A stretch of 64,000 nucleotides of DNA from an uncultured Sulfitobacter sp. (GCF_947502895.1 NZ_CANNBM010000002.1:806001-870000); one strand, 5' to 3'; numbered from the stretch's first letter, positions 1 to 8,372 are shown. A program made the numbers and translations. The notes: generated by a model not told the origin, from the letters alone.

Positions 1-1
1 T

Positions 2-1189
2 GTTATGGTCCCCACTTTGGGCGAAAGCGTCACAGAGGCGACCGTCAGCACATGGTTCAAAAAAGTGGGCGATACAGTCGCCCAAGACGAAATGCTCTGC
101 GAGCTTGAGACTGACAAAGTCTCTGTCGAAGTGCCCAGCCCCGCCGCTGGCACCCTGACCGAAATCGTCGCCGTCGAAGGCGATACCGTCGATGCCTCTG
201 CGAAACTCGCTGTAATTTCGTCTGGTGAAGGTGCCGCAGCCAGCGCACCCGCGTCAGAGGCCGCTCCGGCGCCCGCCGCCGCGAAATCTTCTGGTGGCAA
301 AGACGTCGAAGACGCCCCATCGGCCAAGAAAGCAATGGCCGAAGCAGGCGTCAGCCGCGATCAGGTGACAGGCACAGGCCGTGATGGCCGTGTGATGAAA
401 GATGATGTGGCAAAAGCACTTGCCGCCGCAAAATCCGCACCTGCTCCTGCCGCAGCGGCCCCACGCGCGCCTTCCAGTGCCGATGATGCCTCCCGCGAAG
501 AGCGCGTGAAAATGACCCGCCTGCGCCAGACCATCGCGCGCCGTCTCAAGGACAGCCAGAATACCGCAGCCATGCTCACCACCTATAACGAGGTCGACAT
601 GACCGAGGTGATGGCGCTGCGCAACGAATACAAAGACCTGTTCCTCAAGAAACATGGCGTGAAACTGGGCTTTATGTCCTTCTTCACCAAGGCCTGCGTA
701 CACGCTCTGAATGAAGTACCAGAGGTAAATGCCGAGATCGACGGAACCGATGTGGTCTACAAAAACTTCGTTCACATGGGCATCGCCGCAGGCACGCCCA
801 CGGGCCTCGTAGTGCCCGTCATCCGTGATGCCGATGCAATGTCTTTTGCAGCCATCGAAAAAGCAATCGCCGAAAAAGGCGCGCGCGCACGTGATGGCAA
901 GCTGAGCATGGCCGAAATGCAGGGCGGCACCTTCACCATCTCCAACGGGGGTGTCTACGGCTCGCTCATGTCCTCGCCCATCCTGAACCCGCCACAGTCA
1001 GGCATCCTCGGCATGCACAAAATCCAGGACCGCCCAATGGCGATCAACGGCCAAGTCGTCATTCGCCCGATGATGTACCTCGCGCTGAGCTACGATCACC
1101 GCATCGTAGACGGCAAAGGCGCCGTAACCTTCCTCGTCCGCGTCAAAGAGGCGCTTGAGGATCCACGTCGTTTGTTGATGGACCTGTAA
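2..1189 (+). CDS. sucB: Dihydrolipoyllysine succinyltransferase, E2 of 2-oxoglutarate dehydrogenase (5' partial)
   Basis: E2 core of the 2-oxoglutarate dehydrogenase complex, passing succinyl groups from lipoyl-lysine to CoA in the TCA cycle. The reading frame is open to the window edge, and the first visible residues already lie inside the lipoyl domain (VPTLGESVTEAT), so only a few N-terminal codons are missing. Lipoyl domain at visible residues 1-75 with the lipoylated lysine in ETDKVSVEV (K38); Ala/Pro-rich linker 76-98; peripheral subunit-binding domain about 100-138; catalytic domain about 165-394 with the active-site histidine in SYDHRIVDG. The next gene begins on the base after the stop codon, and lpd lies 1.8 kb downstream on the same strand, as expected for an E2-E3 operon. 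Confidence 0.97.
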   Translation, partial: VMVPTLGESVTEATVSTWFKKVGDTVAQDEMLCELETDKVSVEVPSPAAGTLTEIVAVEGDTVDASAKLAVISSGEGAAASAPASEAAPAPAAAKSSGGKDVEDAPSAKKAMAEAGVSRDQVTGTGRDGRVMKDDVAKALAAAKSAPAPAAAAPRAPSSADDASREERVKMTRLRQTIARRLKDSQNTAAMLTTYNEVDMTEVMALRNEYKDLFLKKHGVKLGFMSFFTKACVHALNEVPEVNAEIDGTDVVYKNFVHMGIAAGTPTGLVVPVIRDADAMSFAAIEKAIAEKGARARDGKLSMAEMQGGTFTISNGGVYGSLMSSPILNPPQSGILGMHKIQDRPMAINGQVVIRPMMYLALSYDHRIVDGKGAVTFLVRVKEALEDPRRLLMDL

Positions 1190-1624
1190 GTGTCAACAAG
1201 CCATGATCCCGCGCTCGCCGAAATGCTGTCAGCCATGCTGTCGGCGATGCCTTTCGCCCCCGCTTTGGGGGTGGAAGTGGTGAGCGCGGCCCATGGCACC
1301 GTCACACTAGAAGCCCCATTGACCCCTGCGTTCGAAGCACCACCGGGGCAATTCGCCGCCAGCTCTGTCCGGGCATTGGGCGATATGGCTGCGATGATGT
1401 CTGTCACTTCTGCTCTGCCCGCTGGAAATGCCATGTCGACTATGGATTTCACTGTGAAAATGCTGGGCACTGCCCGCGGAACGCGTCTGCGCGCTGTGGG
1501 CCACTGCCGCCAGACAGGCAAAACCACCTGCGTCGGATCCGCTGACATCTATATACAGGTGGAGGGCGAGTGGACTCCGTGCGGTACGTTACTGGCTACG
1601 GGCCGACGGATGTCTTTGGGGTAG
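1190..1624 (+). CDS. Hotdog-fold thioesterase-like protein (PaaI/DUF4442 type)
   Basis: A 144-residue protein with the size and pattern of a single hotdog domain: N-terminal helix (LSAMLSAMPFAPALGVEVV), then alternating strands, and GDMAAMMSVTSAL as the central hotdog helix. Family members hydrolyse acyl-CoA thioesters or act as related non-enzymatic folds; the substrate cannot be read from sequence. It starts with GTG on the base after the sucB stop, so it is probably translationally coupled to sucB. The next gene starts two bases after its stop. The identification rests on the fold pattern and is moderately sure. Confidence 0.75.
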   Translation: MSTSHDPALAEMLSAMLSAMPFAPALGVEVVSAAHGTVTLEAPLTPAFEAPPGQFAASSVRALGDMAAMMSVTSALPAGNAMSTMDFTVKMLGTARGTRLRAVGHCRQTGKTTCVGSADIYIQVEGEWTPCGTLLATGRRMSLG

Positions 1625-1626
1625 CA

Positions 1627-1851
1627 ATGGCGTTTCTCTCTCCCAAAACGCTCACCTGCCCTGCGTGCGGCCATACAGGCCCGCTCACTTGGGTCACGGG
1701 GCGGCCCCTGCAAGGCCCACAGGGAAGCGACACAGGATATGTTAAGGTGCAACGAAAAGGCGACTGGATGGTTGAGCAAACACAAGCCGAGACAATCATC
1801 ACCTGCCCGTCCTGTCAGGCCGAGGCAACGCGCCGCAGCCGCACACCCTAA
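1627..1851 (+). CDS. Small zinc-ribbon-like protein
   Basis: A 74-residue protein with two cysteine pairs: CPACGHTG near the N terminus and CPSCQAE near the C terminus, the spacing of a small zinc ribbon. No enzymatic domain is visible. The start is set at ATG 1627, two bases after the preceding stop, because an upstream in-frame start at 1570 would lie inside the thioesterase gene. It sits in the sucB-lpd operon between the thioesterase and further small genes. Function unknown. Confidence 0.7.
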   Translation: MAFLSPKTLTCPACGHTGPLTWVTGRPLQGPQGSDTGYVKVQRKGDWMVEQTQAETIITCPSCQAEATRRSRTP

Positions 1852-1860
1852 GGAGCGACC

Positions 1861-2130
1861 ATGAACATGCAAATGATCTGCCACTTCAACGTCACCGATT
1901 TTGACAACTGGCAAACCGCCTTCACCGCCGATGACGAAGCCCGCCGCGATGCGGGTCTTGGTGTGCTGCAAATCTGGCGCGATGCAGATAGCACGACGCA
2001 TGCCTTTGTGCTGCTCTCGGTCAATGACCGCCCCCGTGCAGAGCAGTGGATCACCCGTTCCAATGCACTCACCTCCGACGACAATTCCACCGTTACCCAC
2101 GCCAGCCACTTCTTCATCCAGACCGCATGA
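1861..2130 (+). CDS. Hypothetical small protein, possible dimeric alpha/beta-barrel
   Basis: An 89-residue protein without signal peptide or membrane segment. Phrases such as MICHFNVTDFDNWQTAF and DADSTTHAFVLLSVNDRPRAEQW resemble the beta-alpha pattern of small dimeric alpha/beta-barrel (ABM-like) proteins, but no specific family is recognised. AAGGAG stands just before the ATG. Its stop codon overlaps the start of the next gene (ATGA at 2127-2130), which supports both being real and co-translated. Confidence 0.65.
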   Translation: MNMQMICHFNVTDFDNWQTAFTADDEARRDAGLGVLQIWRDADSTTHAFVLLSVNDRPRAEQWITRSNALTSDDNSTVTHASHFFIQTA

Positions 2131-2498
2131 AACAGCTTTCCGCCCTCGCATTTCTTCTCGCACCCCTGCCCCTCGCGGCGCAGGTCGAGGCATTTGTGGC
2201 GGGCCAGTACCTGACCCTGACCGCCCGCTATGACAGCGACAACGATCAATTTGTGTCTGAAACACCCCAAGCGAGGCAAGACATCTGCCTGCACGTCGAT
2301 AAAGTCGCAGAAAACGGGATTCTTTTGACAGAGATCGTCACAAGATACCGCCCTTGGTTCAACGATACCGTCCGCGACAAACGCGGTGGATGGACTGAAC
2401 GATGGTCCACTTCGGACGCCTACCGCGTCAATCATCCCCGCGCCAATGCCACCGATGGCTTGCTGGGAATTTTCACCGCCCATACATCCTGCCCCTGA
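2127..2498 (+). CDS. Secreted hypothetical protein
   Basis: A 123-residue protein with a clear Sec signal peptide (MKQLSALAFLLAPLPLAAQVEA; cleavage likely after residue 18 or 22). The mature part has two cysteines (DICLHV and the penultimate HTSCP) that could form a disulfide in the periplasm. The start at 2127 overlaps the preceding stop by 4 bases. No known domain recognised. Confidence 0.7.
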   Translation: MKQLSALAFLLAPLPLAAQVEAFVAGQYLTLTARYDSDNDQFVSETPQARQDICLHVDKVAENGILLTEIVTRYRPWFNDTVRDKRGGWTERWSTSDAYRVNHPRANATDGLLGIFTAHTSCP

Positions 2499-2507
2499 GG
2501 ATATCAG

Positions 2508-2903
2508 ATGACACCCGAACTCACTGCCCTGACCCTCGCCGCACTGTTGCAATATGTGCAATTTGCGCTTTACGCCGTGCCCGCGAACCTTGAGCTGGGC
2601 ACAGGCTATACCATGTCCGCACGCGACCGCGAACCATCCAGAACGATGTCGGATAAAACCGCGCGCCTTGGTCGCGCCATGTCCAACCACTTCGAAGGAC
2701 TGATCCTGTTTGCCATCGCTGTGGGCGTCCTCCAGATGTCAGGCCAGAACACCGGCCTCACGGCCGTTTGCGCTTGGGTCTACCTGTTCTCCCGCATCGC
2801 CTATGTGCCAGCCTATGCATTGGGCTGGAATCCATGGCGCTCTTTCATCTGGTTCGCAGGCTTTGTCGCGACACTTATCATGCTCATCGCGGCGCTGCTG
2901 TGA
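2508..2903 (+). CDS. MAPEG-family integral membrane protein
   Basis: A 131-residue protein with about four hydrophobic helices (roughly 5-25, 65-85, 90-108, 112-131). The segment RLGRAMSNHFEGLILFA is the conserved MAPEG signature (Arg/Asn/His/Glu in and after helix 2), and SRIAYVPAYALGWNPWRS is the usual third-helix region. MAPEG proteins include glutathione-dependent membrane enzymes; many bacterial members have no assigned substrate. GAGGATATCAG precedes the ATG. It is the last small gene before lpd. Confidence 0.85.
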   Translation: MTPELTALTLAALLQYVQFALYAVPANLELGTGYTMSARDREPSRTMSDKTARLGRAMSNHFEGLILFAIAVGVLQMSGQNTGLTAVCAWVYLFSRIAYVPAYALGWNPWRSFIWFAGFVATLIMLIAALL

Positions 2904-2998
2904 TCTGCGCTGCACCAACACATACACCATGACGGTGCACAGGGGGTGTACAGACGGTGTACGCCCCGCACCCCCCTATTTTATCCAAGGAGACTCTC

Positions 2999-4387
2999 AT
3001 GTCCGACTATGACGTTATCATCATCGGTTCTGGCCCGGGCGGCTATGTCGCTGCAATCCGCTGCGCCCAACTGGGTCTGAAAACCGCCTGCGTCGAGGGG
3101 CGCGACACGCTGGGCGGCACCTGCCTCAACGTGGGCTGCATCCCGTCCAAGGCTTTGCTGCACGCCTCGCATATGCTGCATGAGGCCGAGCATAACTTTG
3201 CCGAGATGGGACTGAAGGGCAAAAGCCCCTCTGTCGACTGGCCACAGATGCAAAAGTACAAACAATCCACCATCGACACCAATACCAAAGGTATCGAATT
3301 CCTGTTCAAAAAGAACAAGGTCGACTGGATCAAAGGCTGGGCCACCATCCCCGAGGCGGGCAAGGTGCAGGTGGGCGACGACACCCACACCGCCAAGAAC
3401 ATCATCATCGCGTCAGGGTCCGAGCCTGCGCCGCTCAAAGGCGTCGAGGTGGATGAGAAAGTGGTCGTCACTTCCACCGGTGCGCTGACGCTGGGCAAGG
3501 TCCCGAAAAAGCTGGTCGTTATCGGCGCAGGCGTGATCGGGCTTGAGCTTGGGTCGGTCTATGCACGTCTCGGGTCCGAAGTGACCGTGGTCGAGTTTTT
3601 GGATCACATCACCCCGGGCATGGACGCCGAGATCAGCCGCCAGTTCCAGAAGATGCTGACGAAACAGGGGCTTACCTTTATCATGGGGGCCGCCGTGCAA
3701 AGCACCGAGGCCAGCAAATCAAAGGCCAAAGTCACCTATAAATTGCGCAGCGACGACAGCGAACATGTGCTGGATGCAGATGCCGTTCTGCTTGCCACGG
3801 GCCGCCGTCCTTACGTCGATGGCCTCGGCCTTGACGGGCTGGGCGTCCAGATGACGGAACGCGGCCAGATCGCAGTGAACGACCACTGGGAAACATCGGT
3901 CAAAGGCATCTATGCCCTCGGCGACGTGATCGAAGGCCCGATGCTGGCCCATAAGGCAGAAGACGAAGGTATGGCCGCCGCCGAGCATATCGCAGGCCAG
4001 CACGGCCACGTTAACTACTCCGTCATTCCTGGTGTGATATACACGCACCCCGAGGTCGCAAATGTGGGCGAGACCGAGGAAAGCCTGAAGGCCGCTGGGC
4101 GCGCGTATAAAGTGGGCAAGTTCAGCTTTATGGGCAACGCCCGCGCCAAGGCAAACTTCGCGGGCGATGGCTTTGTAAAGCTGCTGGCCGATAAGGAAAC
4201 GGATCGTATTCTGGGCTGTCACATCATCGGCCCCGCAGCGGGCGATCTGATCCACGAAGTCTGCGTCGCGATGGAATTTGGTGCATCTGCCCAAGATCTC
4301 GCCATGACATGCCACGCGCATCCTACCTACTCCGAAGCGGTGCGCGAGGCGGCACTGGCCTGCGGCGACGGGGCTATTCACGCATAA
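2999..4387 (+). CDS. lpd: Dihydrolipoyl dehydrogenase (E3)
   Basis: FAD-dependent E3 that reoxidises dihydrolipoyl groups of the 2-oxoacid dehydrogenase complexes using NAD+. The 462-residue length is normal. FAD-binding GSGPGGY (10-16), redox-active pair in CLNVGCIPS (C42, C47), second dinucleotide fold VIGAGVIGLELGSVY, and the C-terminal interface motif HAHPTYSEA with the catalytic His/Glu. ATG 2999 was chosen because AAGGAG lies 6 bases upstream and the protein then starts at the usual MSDYDVIIIGSG. It is on the same strand as sucB, so the window holds E2 and E3 of one complex. Confidence 0.97.
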   Translation: MSDYDVIIIGSGPGGYVAAIRCAQLGLKTACVEGRDTLGGTCLNVGCIPSKALLHASHMLHEAEHNFAEMGLKGKSPSVDWPQMQKYKQSTIDTNTKGIEFLFKKNKVDWIKGWATIPEAGKVQVGDDTHTAKNIIIASGSEPAPLKGVEVDEKVVVTSTGALTLGKVPKKLVVIGAGVIGLELGSVYARLGSEVTVVEFLDHITPGMDAEISRQFQKMLTKQGLTFIMGAAVQSTEASKSKAKVTYKLRSDDSEHVLDADAVLLATGRRPYVDGLGLDGLGVQMTERGQIAVNDHWETSVKGIYALGDVIEGPMLAHKAEDEGMAAAEHIAGQHGHVNYSVIPGVIYTHPEVANVGETEESLKAAGRAYKVGKFSFMGNARAKANFAGDGFVKLLADKETDRILGCHIIGPAAGDLIHEVCVAMEFGASAQDLAMTCHAHPTYSEAVREAALACGDGAIHA

Positions 4388-4396
4388 GAGGTTGGA

Positions 4397-4412
4397 TTAA
4401 CCCTTTGTTAAC
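4397..4412. promoter_or_regulatory. CtrA-box-like motif between convergent genes
   Basis: TTAA-CCCTTTG-TTAAC, an exact match to the alphaproteobacterial CtrA consensus TTAA-N7-TTAAC. It lies in the 34-bp gap between the stop codons of lpd (plus) and the flavoprotein gene (minus), where no annotated gene starts. Confidence 0.45.
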
Positions 4413-4421
4413 CCGCGCGGC

Positions 4422-5027
4422 CTACCACATGGTTTTGGCCGCGCGCGGTGCCCACGCGGCATCATAGTCAGCGCCGCCCTCGGCCCCGCCAGATACCTCT
4501 GCGAGTATCTCGCCCATGCTCGGCAGGCCCTCGCTCTCATCGACGCCGGACCACGTTTTCGCCCGCATCAAGGCGCGTGCGCATTGGCTGTAAACCTCTG
4601 CAATTTCTATAATAATAACTGTCGCGGGCTGGCGTCCCCGCTTGTCGAACTGTGCGCGCAGGTCTGCATCATCTGTCAACCAAGCCGTGCCGTTCACGCG
4701 GATTACATTGTTCGAACCCGGCACTATAAACATACAGGATACCCGCCCGTCCTCGACAATATTACGCAGCGTATCCAGCCTCTGATTGCCCCGCCAATCA
4801 GGCAGGGCCAGCCGCTTCGCATCCAGCGGCATCACCACGGGGCCATCATCCCCGCGTGGGCTGCCATCGGTGCCCGCAGGCCCCACCGTGCTCAAAACAC
4901 ACAGGCGCGAGGCCATGATCCATTTGGCATAAAGCGGTGTCAGATGGTCCGCCACCTTGCGCAGGGATGCCGCTCCCGGTGTGCCATAGAGCGCCTCGAG
5001 CGCCGCAATATTCTCAATTCTTTTCAT
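4422..5027 (-). CDS. PPOX-type FMN-binding flavoprotein (MSMEG_1061-like)
   Basis: A 201-residue cytosolic protein of the pyridoxamine-phosphate-oxidase-like split-barrel family. The core FASR-like start (KWIMASRLCVLSTVGPAGTDGSPRGD), the strand LPDWRGNQRLDTLRNIVEDGRV and the strand NNVIRVNGTAWLTDD are typical of the MSMEG_1061 subgroup, which binds FMN or F420 and acts on unidentified small molecules. Its first 14 bases overlap the end of the acyltransferase gene upstream, indicating translation coupled to that gene. It is the last gene of the ftsE-ftsX-plsC-like operon. Confidence 0.82.
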   Translation of the reverse strand: MKRIENIAALEALYGTPGAASLRKVADHLTPLYAKWIMASRLCVLSTVGPAGTDGSPRGDDGPVVMPLDAKRLALPDWRGNQRLDTLRNIVEDGRVSCMFIVPGSNNVIRVNGTAWLTDDADLRAQFDKRGRQPATVIIIEIAEVYSQCARALMRAKTWSGVDESEGLPSMGEILAEVSGGAEGGADYDAAWAPRAAKTMW

Positions 5028-5754
5028 AGAGATGCGCCACCCCAGTCTCTTTCAACAGCGCGTCCGACGCCGCCTCGATCCGCTTCTCTAGTTCTGCAAC
5101 AAAGGCATCACGCGACAGACCAGGGGCAATCGGCTCCAAAAAATCGACCACCGCCACACCGGGGCGCCGGTACAGTCCGCGACGGGGCCAAAAGACCCCC
5201 GCGTTCGTTGCAACCGGATAGCACGGTTGCTGTAGCTGTTCATACAGAACGGCGGTGCCGACCTTGTAGGGCATCTTCGTTCCGGGAGGCGACCGTGTGC
5301 CTTGTGGGTAGATCACCAATTGGCCCGGCTCCCGCTGGCCCGCCTCTACATCCGCCAGCATCTTGGTAATCGCGGCACCACGCTTGCCACGGTCTACGAA
5401 TACCATCTGCATTTTGGTCGCGTACTGGCCCAGAATTGGGGACCAGCGCAATTGGTTTTTCATCACGAACTTGGCCGAGGGCAGCGCATGGTAGATCATT
5501 AGAATATCAAGAAAAGACTGATGCTTGGCTGGGACCAAAGCGGCCATATCCGGCGGTGTGCCACGCACTTCGCAACGCAAGTTAATCATCCAGCCTGCTG
5601 TCCAGATCACCCAGCCCGCATAGGCATGACAACCCGCATAGGCACCCCTTTTTGACACCATCGCCCATGGTGCCCACAGCAGCCCGATAACGGGCAGCAT
5701 TACTGTGGCCTGAACGATAAAGATGATCGAACGCACCCACTGCAACAGGTTCAT
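5014..5754 (-). CDS. plsC: 1-acyl-sn-glycerol-3-phosphate acyltransferase family protein
   Basis: A 246-residue inner-membrane acyltransferase that acylates lysophosphatidate during phospholipid synthesis. One or two N-terminal hydrophobic segments (residues 5-30 and around 45-60), then the catalytic motif in VPAKHQSFLDILM (the family's HX4D appears here as H-Q-S-F-L-D) and the substrate-binding motif IYPQGTRSPPGT. The start at 5754 overlaps the ftsX stop (ATGA); a longer frame beginning at 5847 lies inside ftsX and is rejected. Placement behind ftsEX links membrane synthesis with division genes. Confidence 0.9.
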   Translation of the reverse strand: MNLLQWVRSIIFIVQATVMLPVIGLLWAPWAMVSKRGAYAGCHAYAGWVIWTAGWMINLRCEVRGTPPDMAALVPAKHQSFLDILMIYHALPSAKFVMKNQLRWSPILGQYATKMQMVFVDRGKRGAAITKMLADVEAGQREPGQLVIYPQGTRSPPGTKMPYKVGTAVLYEQLQQPCYPVATNAGVFWPRRGLYRRPGVAVVDFLEPIAPGLSRDAFVAELEKRIEAASDALLKETGVAHLYEKN

Positions 5755-6659
5755 GAAAGTCCCTCCAATGTGCGCCGTGCGGCCAGACGCGTGGCAACAA
5801 ATGCCACCCCAGCCGCCAGCGGCGGTATCAACAAAGGCACCAGCCAATGCGCACCCTGAAAACCCAGTCCTGTCAGAAAGCTGGCCGTCTCGTCGCCGCC
5901 CCGTGGCATGAAGGCCACCGCAATCATCCCCAAGACCATACCCCCCACAGCACCGATCAGCGCCCGCAGCGTAAAGCGGCGGATGAAGGCTTGGCCAATG
6001 TAGTCATCCGTTGCCCCCACCAGACGCAGCACAGCAATCACTTGGGCGTTAGCCGCGAGCGCCGCATTGGCGGCCAGCGTCACCATCGCGGCAGTTACAG
6101 CGGCAATCAGCGCAATAGACGTCCACCCCAGCAACCGCAGCCGCGCAGCGGCCTTGACCAAGGGCGCGCGCCAGCGACTGTGATCATCCAGCACAGCACC
6201 CGGCACCTCGGCGGCAAGCCGCAGACGCAATCCCGCAGCGTCCATGCCCTCGGATGTCTCGATCACTTCGATCAGGCGTGGCACGGGCAACGCGTCCAGC
6301 GCCAGATCGGCACCAAACCACGGGGCCAACAGATCAGCTTGCTCCGCGTCACTCAGCGCACGGGCCTGCGCCACGCCGCGTGTGGTCTGCAATATCCTCA
6401 GGGCCGCATCGGTCTGCGCCTGTTGTTGATCCGCAGGGGCCGCGATGCGGATGGTGGCCGAACGGGCCAGCTCTTCGCCCCACTGCTCGGCCAGTCGCCC
6501 TGCCGCCAATGATAAAGCCAGCGCAAACACCGCCAGAAACGCCATCGCTCCCGCTGCAAACAGCGTTAGCTGCGCGGTAAATCCAGATGGTGGCACAACG
6601 CGGTCCGCCTGCGCATCCGAATGAAGCGCGCGGCGCAATATCTCGCGCAGCGCCTTCAC
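5751..6659 (-). CDS. ftsX: Cell division protein FtsX
   Basis: Membrane subunit of the FtsEX complex, which controls peptidoglycan hydrolysis at the septum. 302 residues: first membrane helix about 28-52, a periplasmic domain about 55-165, then three helices (around 175-200, 220-250, 270-292) forming the FtsX permease fold (AVLRLVGATDDYI is typical). It starts with GTG whose last bases overlap the ftsE stop (GTGA). The periplasmic domain is short, as in other alphaproteobacteria. Confidence 0.93.
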   Translation of the reverse strand: MKALREILRRALHSDAQADRVVPPSGFTAQLTLFAAGAMAFLAVFALALSLAAGRLAEQWGEELARSATIRIAAPADQQQAQTDAALRILQTTRGVAQARALSDAEQADLLAPWFGADLALDALPVPRLIEVIETSEGMDAAGLRLRLAAEVPGAVLDDHSRWRAPLVKAAARLRLLGWTSIALIAAVTAAMVTLAANAALAANAQVIAVLRLVGATDDYIGQAFIRRFTLRALIGAVGGMVLGMIAVAFMPRGGDETASFLTGLGFQGAHWLVPLLIPPLAAGVAFVATRLAARRTLEGLS

Positions 6660-7333
6660 AGGTCCGCTCCCGCCAGCTGTATTCTGCGGTTGGCAATCCG
6701 CAACACGCGCGCTTGAACGTGGGCCTTTGTCGCGCGGATCAAGCTCAGGTCGTGGGTGGCAATCAGCACTGTTTTACCCATTTTGTTCAATTCGATCAGC
6801 AAGCGTAGCAGACGTTGGGACATGTCCCAATCGACGTTGCCAGTCGGCTCGTCGGCCAGCACAACATCAGGCGACATGATTACAGCACGGGCAAGTGCCG
6901 CGCGCTGCCGTTCCCCGCCCGATAGCTCGGCAGGCAGCGCATTGGCACGTTCAGTCAGGCCAACCCAATGGAGCAGGTCATTCAGGTCTTCGCCGCCCGC
7001 CTCGGCACTGCGGCCAGAGACGTGGAGCGGCAGGGCAATGTTCTCGGAAACAGGCAAGTGGTCCAGAAACTGGCAATCCTGATGCACGACCCCCACGCGT
7101 CGGCGCAACATGGCCACATCATCGCGGGTCAACGCGCGGACATCGGTGTCAAACAGACGCACATGCCCCGCCGTGGGGAGCAATGCGCCGTAGCACAGCT
7201 TCATCAAGGTGGTTTTACCAGATCCCGATGGCCCCGTCAGAAAATGGAACGAGCCGGGCGCAAGCCTGAGCGATATGTCCGACAACAGCTCGCCACCGCT
7301 ATAGCTGTAGGCTACATTTTCAAGGTCAATCAC
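6656..7333 (-). CDS. ftsE: Cell division ATP-binding protein FtsE
   Basis: Cytoplasmic ATPase that drives FtsX. 225 residues; Walker A GPSGSGKTTL (about 35-44), ABC signature LSGGERQRAALA, Walker B VVLADEPTGNVD, switch histidine in IATHDL. Starts with GTG (7333) giving the usual MIDLENVAYSY, with GGAAAGGG upstream. It is divergent from the zinc-ribbon gene; the 165-bp gap contains a CtrA-like box nearer to the other gene. Confidence 0.95.
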   Translation of the reverse strand: MIDLENVAYSYSGGELLSDISLRLAPGSFHFLTGPSGSGKTTLMKLCYGALLPTAGHVRLFDTDVRALTRDDVAMLRRRVGVVHQDCQFLDHLPVSENIALPLHVSGRSAEAGGEDLNDLLHWVGLTERANALPAELSGGERQRAALARAVIMSPDVVLADEPTGNVDWDMSQRLLRLLIELNKMGKTVLIATHDLSLIRATKAHVQARVLRIANRRIQLAGADL

Positions 7334-7452
7334 GCAGCACCCTTTCCAGTTAGCCTGTTGTGCCTGAGCATCGCATGGGTTTCAATCCATCCGCAAAGAC
7401 CAAACCTGCCAGATTGCACTTTTCGCGCCGCAGTATACCTCCTATGGTAGCG

Positions 7453-7468
7453 TTAATGAGTGGTTAAC
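7453..7468 (+). promoter_or_regulatory. CtrA-box-like motif upstream of zinc-ribbon gene
   Basis: TTAA-TGAGTGG-TTAAC, an exact match to TTAA-N7-TTAAC. The proximal TTAA ends 31 bases before the ATG at 7499. It is about 120 bp upstream of ftsE on the other strand, so it could affect both transcription units. Binding is inferred from motif only. Confidence 0.6.
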
Positions 7469-7498
7469 AGGTCAAAGACCGATGTTTCGGGGCGTTTC

Positions 7499-8344
7499 AT
7501 GAGACTAATCTGTCCAAATTGCGATGCACAATACGAAGTGCCTGATGATGTCATGCCGACTGCAGGTCGCGATGTCCAATGTTCCAACTGCGGTCAGACA
7601 TGGTTTCAGCACCATCCCGATCATACACCTGACACAGAAAACACGGCAGAAAGCACGCCTGCACCAGATGAGGAAGTGGCCCCGCCGCCGCCCCCGCCTG
7701 CCGCTCCGGTACAGCCCGAACGCAAGCAACTCGATCCTGCTGTGGCAGATATATTGCGCCAAGAGGCCGAGGCAGAGCAAGCAGCGCGCCGTGCTGTGCA
7801 GTCAAGCGGGCTGGAAAGCCAACCCGATCTTGGTATGGACCTTGAAGATACCCCGCCCGAGGATGAAGCCGAGCGCCGTGCAAGGCAGGCCCGTGACCGG
7901 ATGGCCCGGCTGCGTGGTGCCGACACAGCCGAAGTCCAGGCCGCAGGAGGTTCTGGCGAAGTGGAAACAGCGGCAGCAGCCGCAGCCGCACTGGGATCAC
8001 GCCGTGATCTGTTGCCAGACATCGAAGAAATAAACTCTACCTTGCGGTCAGGCAGCGCGCGTACGGGCGCAGGTGCCGCCGATATTGAACCCGAAATCGA
8101 AGCGCCCACACGCCAGCGAAAGCGGCGCGGGTTTCGCACGGGATTTATGACTGTCCTGCTCATTTTCATTGTGCTGGTCGTAATTTACGTTCTGGCACCG
8201 CGCTTGTCCGCTGCCGTTCCCGCGCTGGAAGGTCCACTACAGAGCTACGTCGCGCTGATTGACCAAGGCCGCGTTTGGCTGGACGGAAAAGTGCAGGGTA
8301 TGTTGAAATCACTTGATTCAGCGGCCGAGGTGAGCGGCAGCTAA
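7499..8344 (+). CDS. Zinc-ribbon, single-span membrane protein (MJ0042 finger domain)
   Basis: 281 residues. The N terminus carries the MJ0042-type zinc finger: CPNC (residues 5-8) and CSNCGQTWF, separated by about 20 residues. A long acidic, Pro/Ala/Glu-rich, probably disordered cytoplasmic region follows (about 40-210), then one transmembrane helix (GFMTVLLIFIVLVVIYVLAP, about 212-232) and a short periplasmic tail. ATG 7499 is preferred over 7460 because it places the zinc finger at the N terminus. Such proteins occur in many alphaproteobacteria; their role is unknown. The divergent ftsEX neighbour and CtrA-like box suggest a cell-cycle or envelope link (inference). Confidence 0.85.
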   Translation: MRLICPNCDAQYEVPDDVMPTAGRDVQCSNCGQTWFQHHPDHTPDTENTAESTPAPDEEVAPPPPPPAAPVQPERKQLDPAVADILRQEAEAEQAARRAVQSSGLESQPDLGMDLEDTPPEDEAERRARQARDRMARLRGADTAEVQAAGGSGEVETAAAAAAALGSRRDLLPDIEEINSTLRSGSARTGAGAADIEPEIEAPTRQRKRRGFRTGFMTVLLIFIVLVVIYVLAPRLSAAVPALEGPLQSYVALIDQGRVWLDGKVQGMLKSLDSAAEVSGS

Positions 8345-8372
8345 TCCCCTTCAGTCCAATGATAATACACGC

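Noticed and set aside
4705..4725. TTCGAACCC, similar to a tRNA T-loop
   Set aside because: It lies inside the flavoprotein coding region, and no acceptor, D or anticodon stems can be formed around it.
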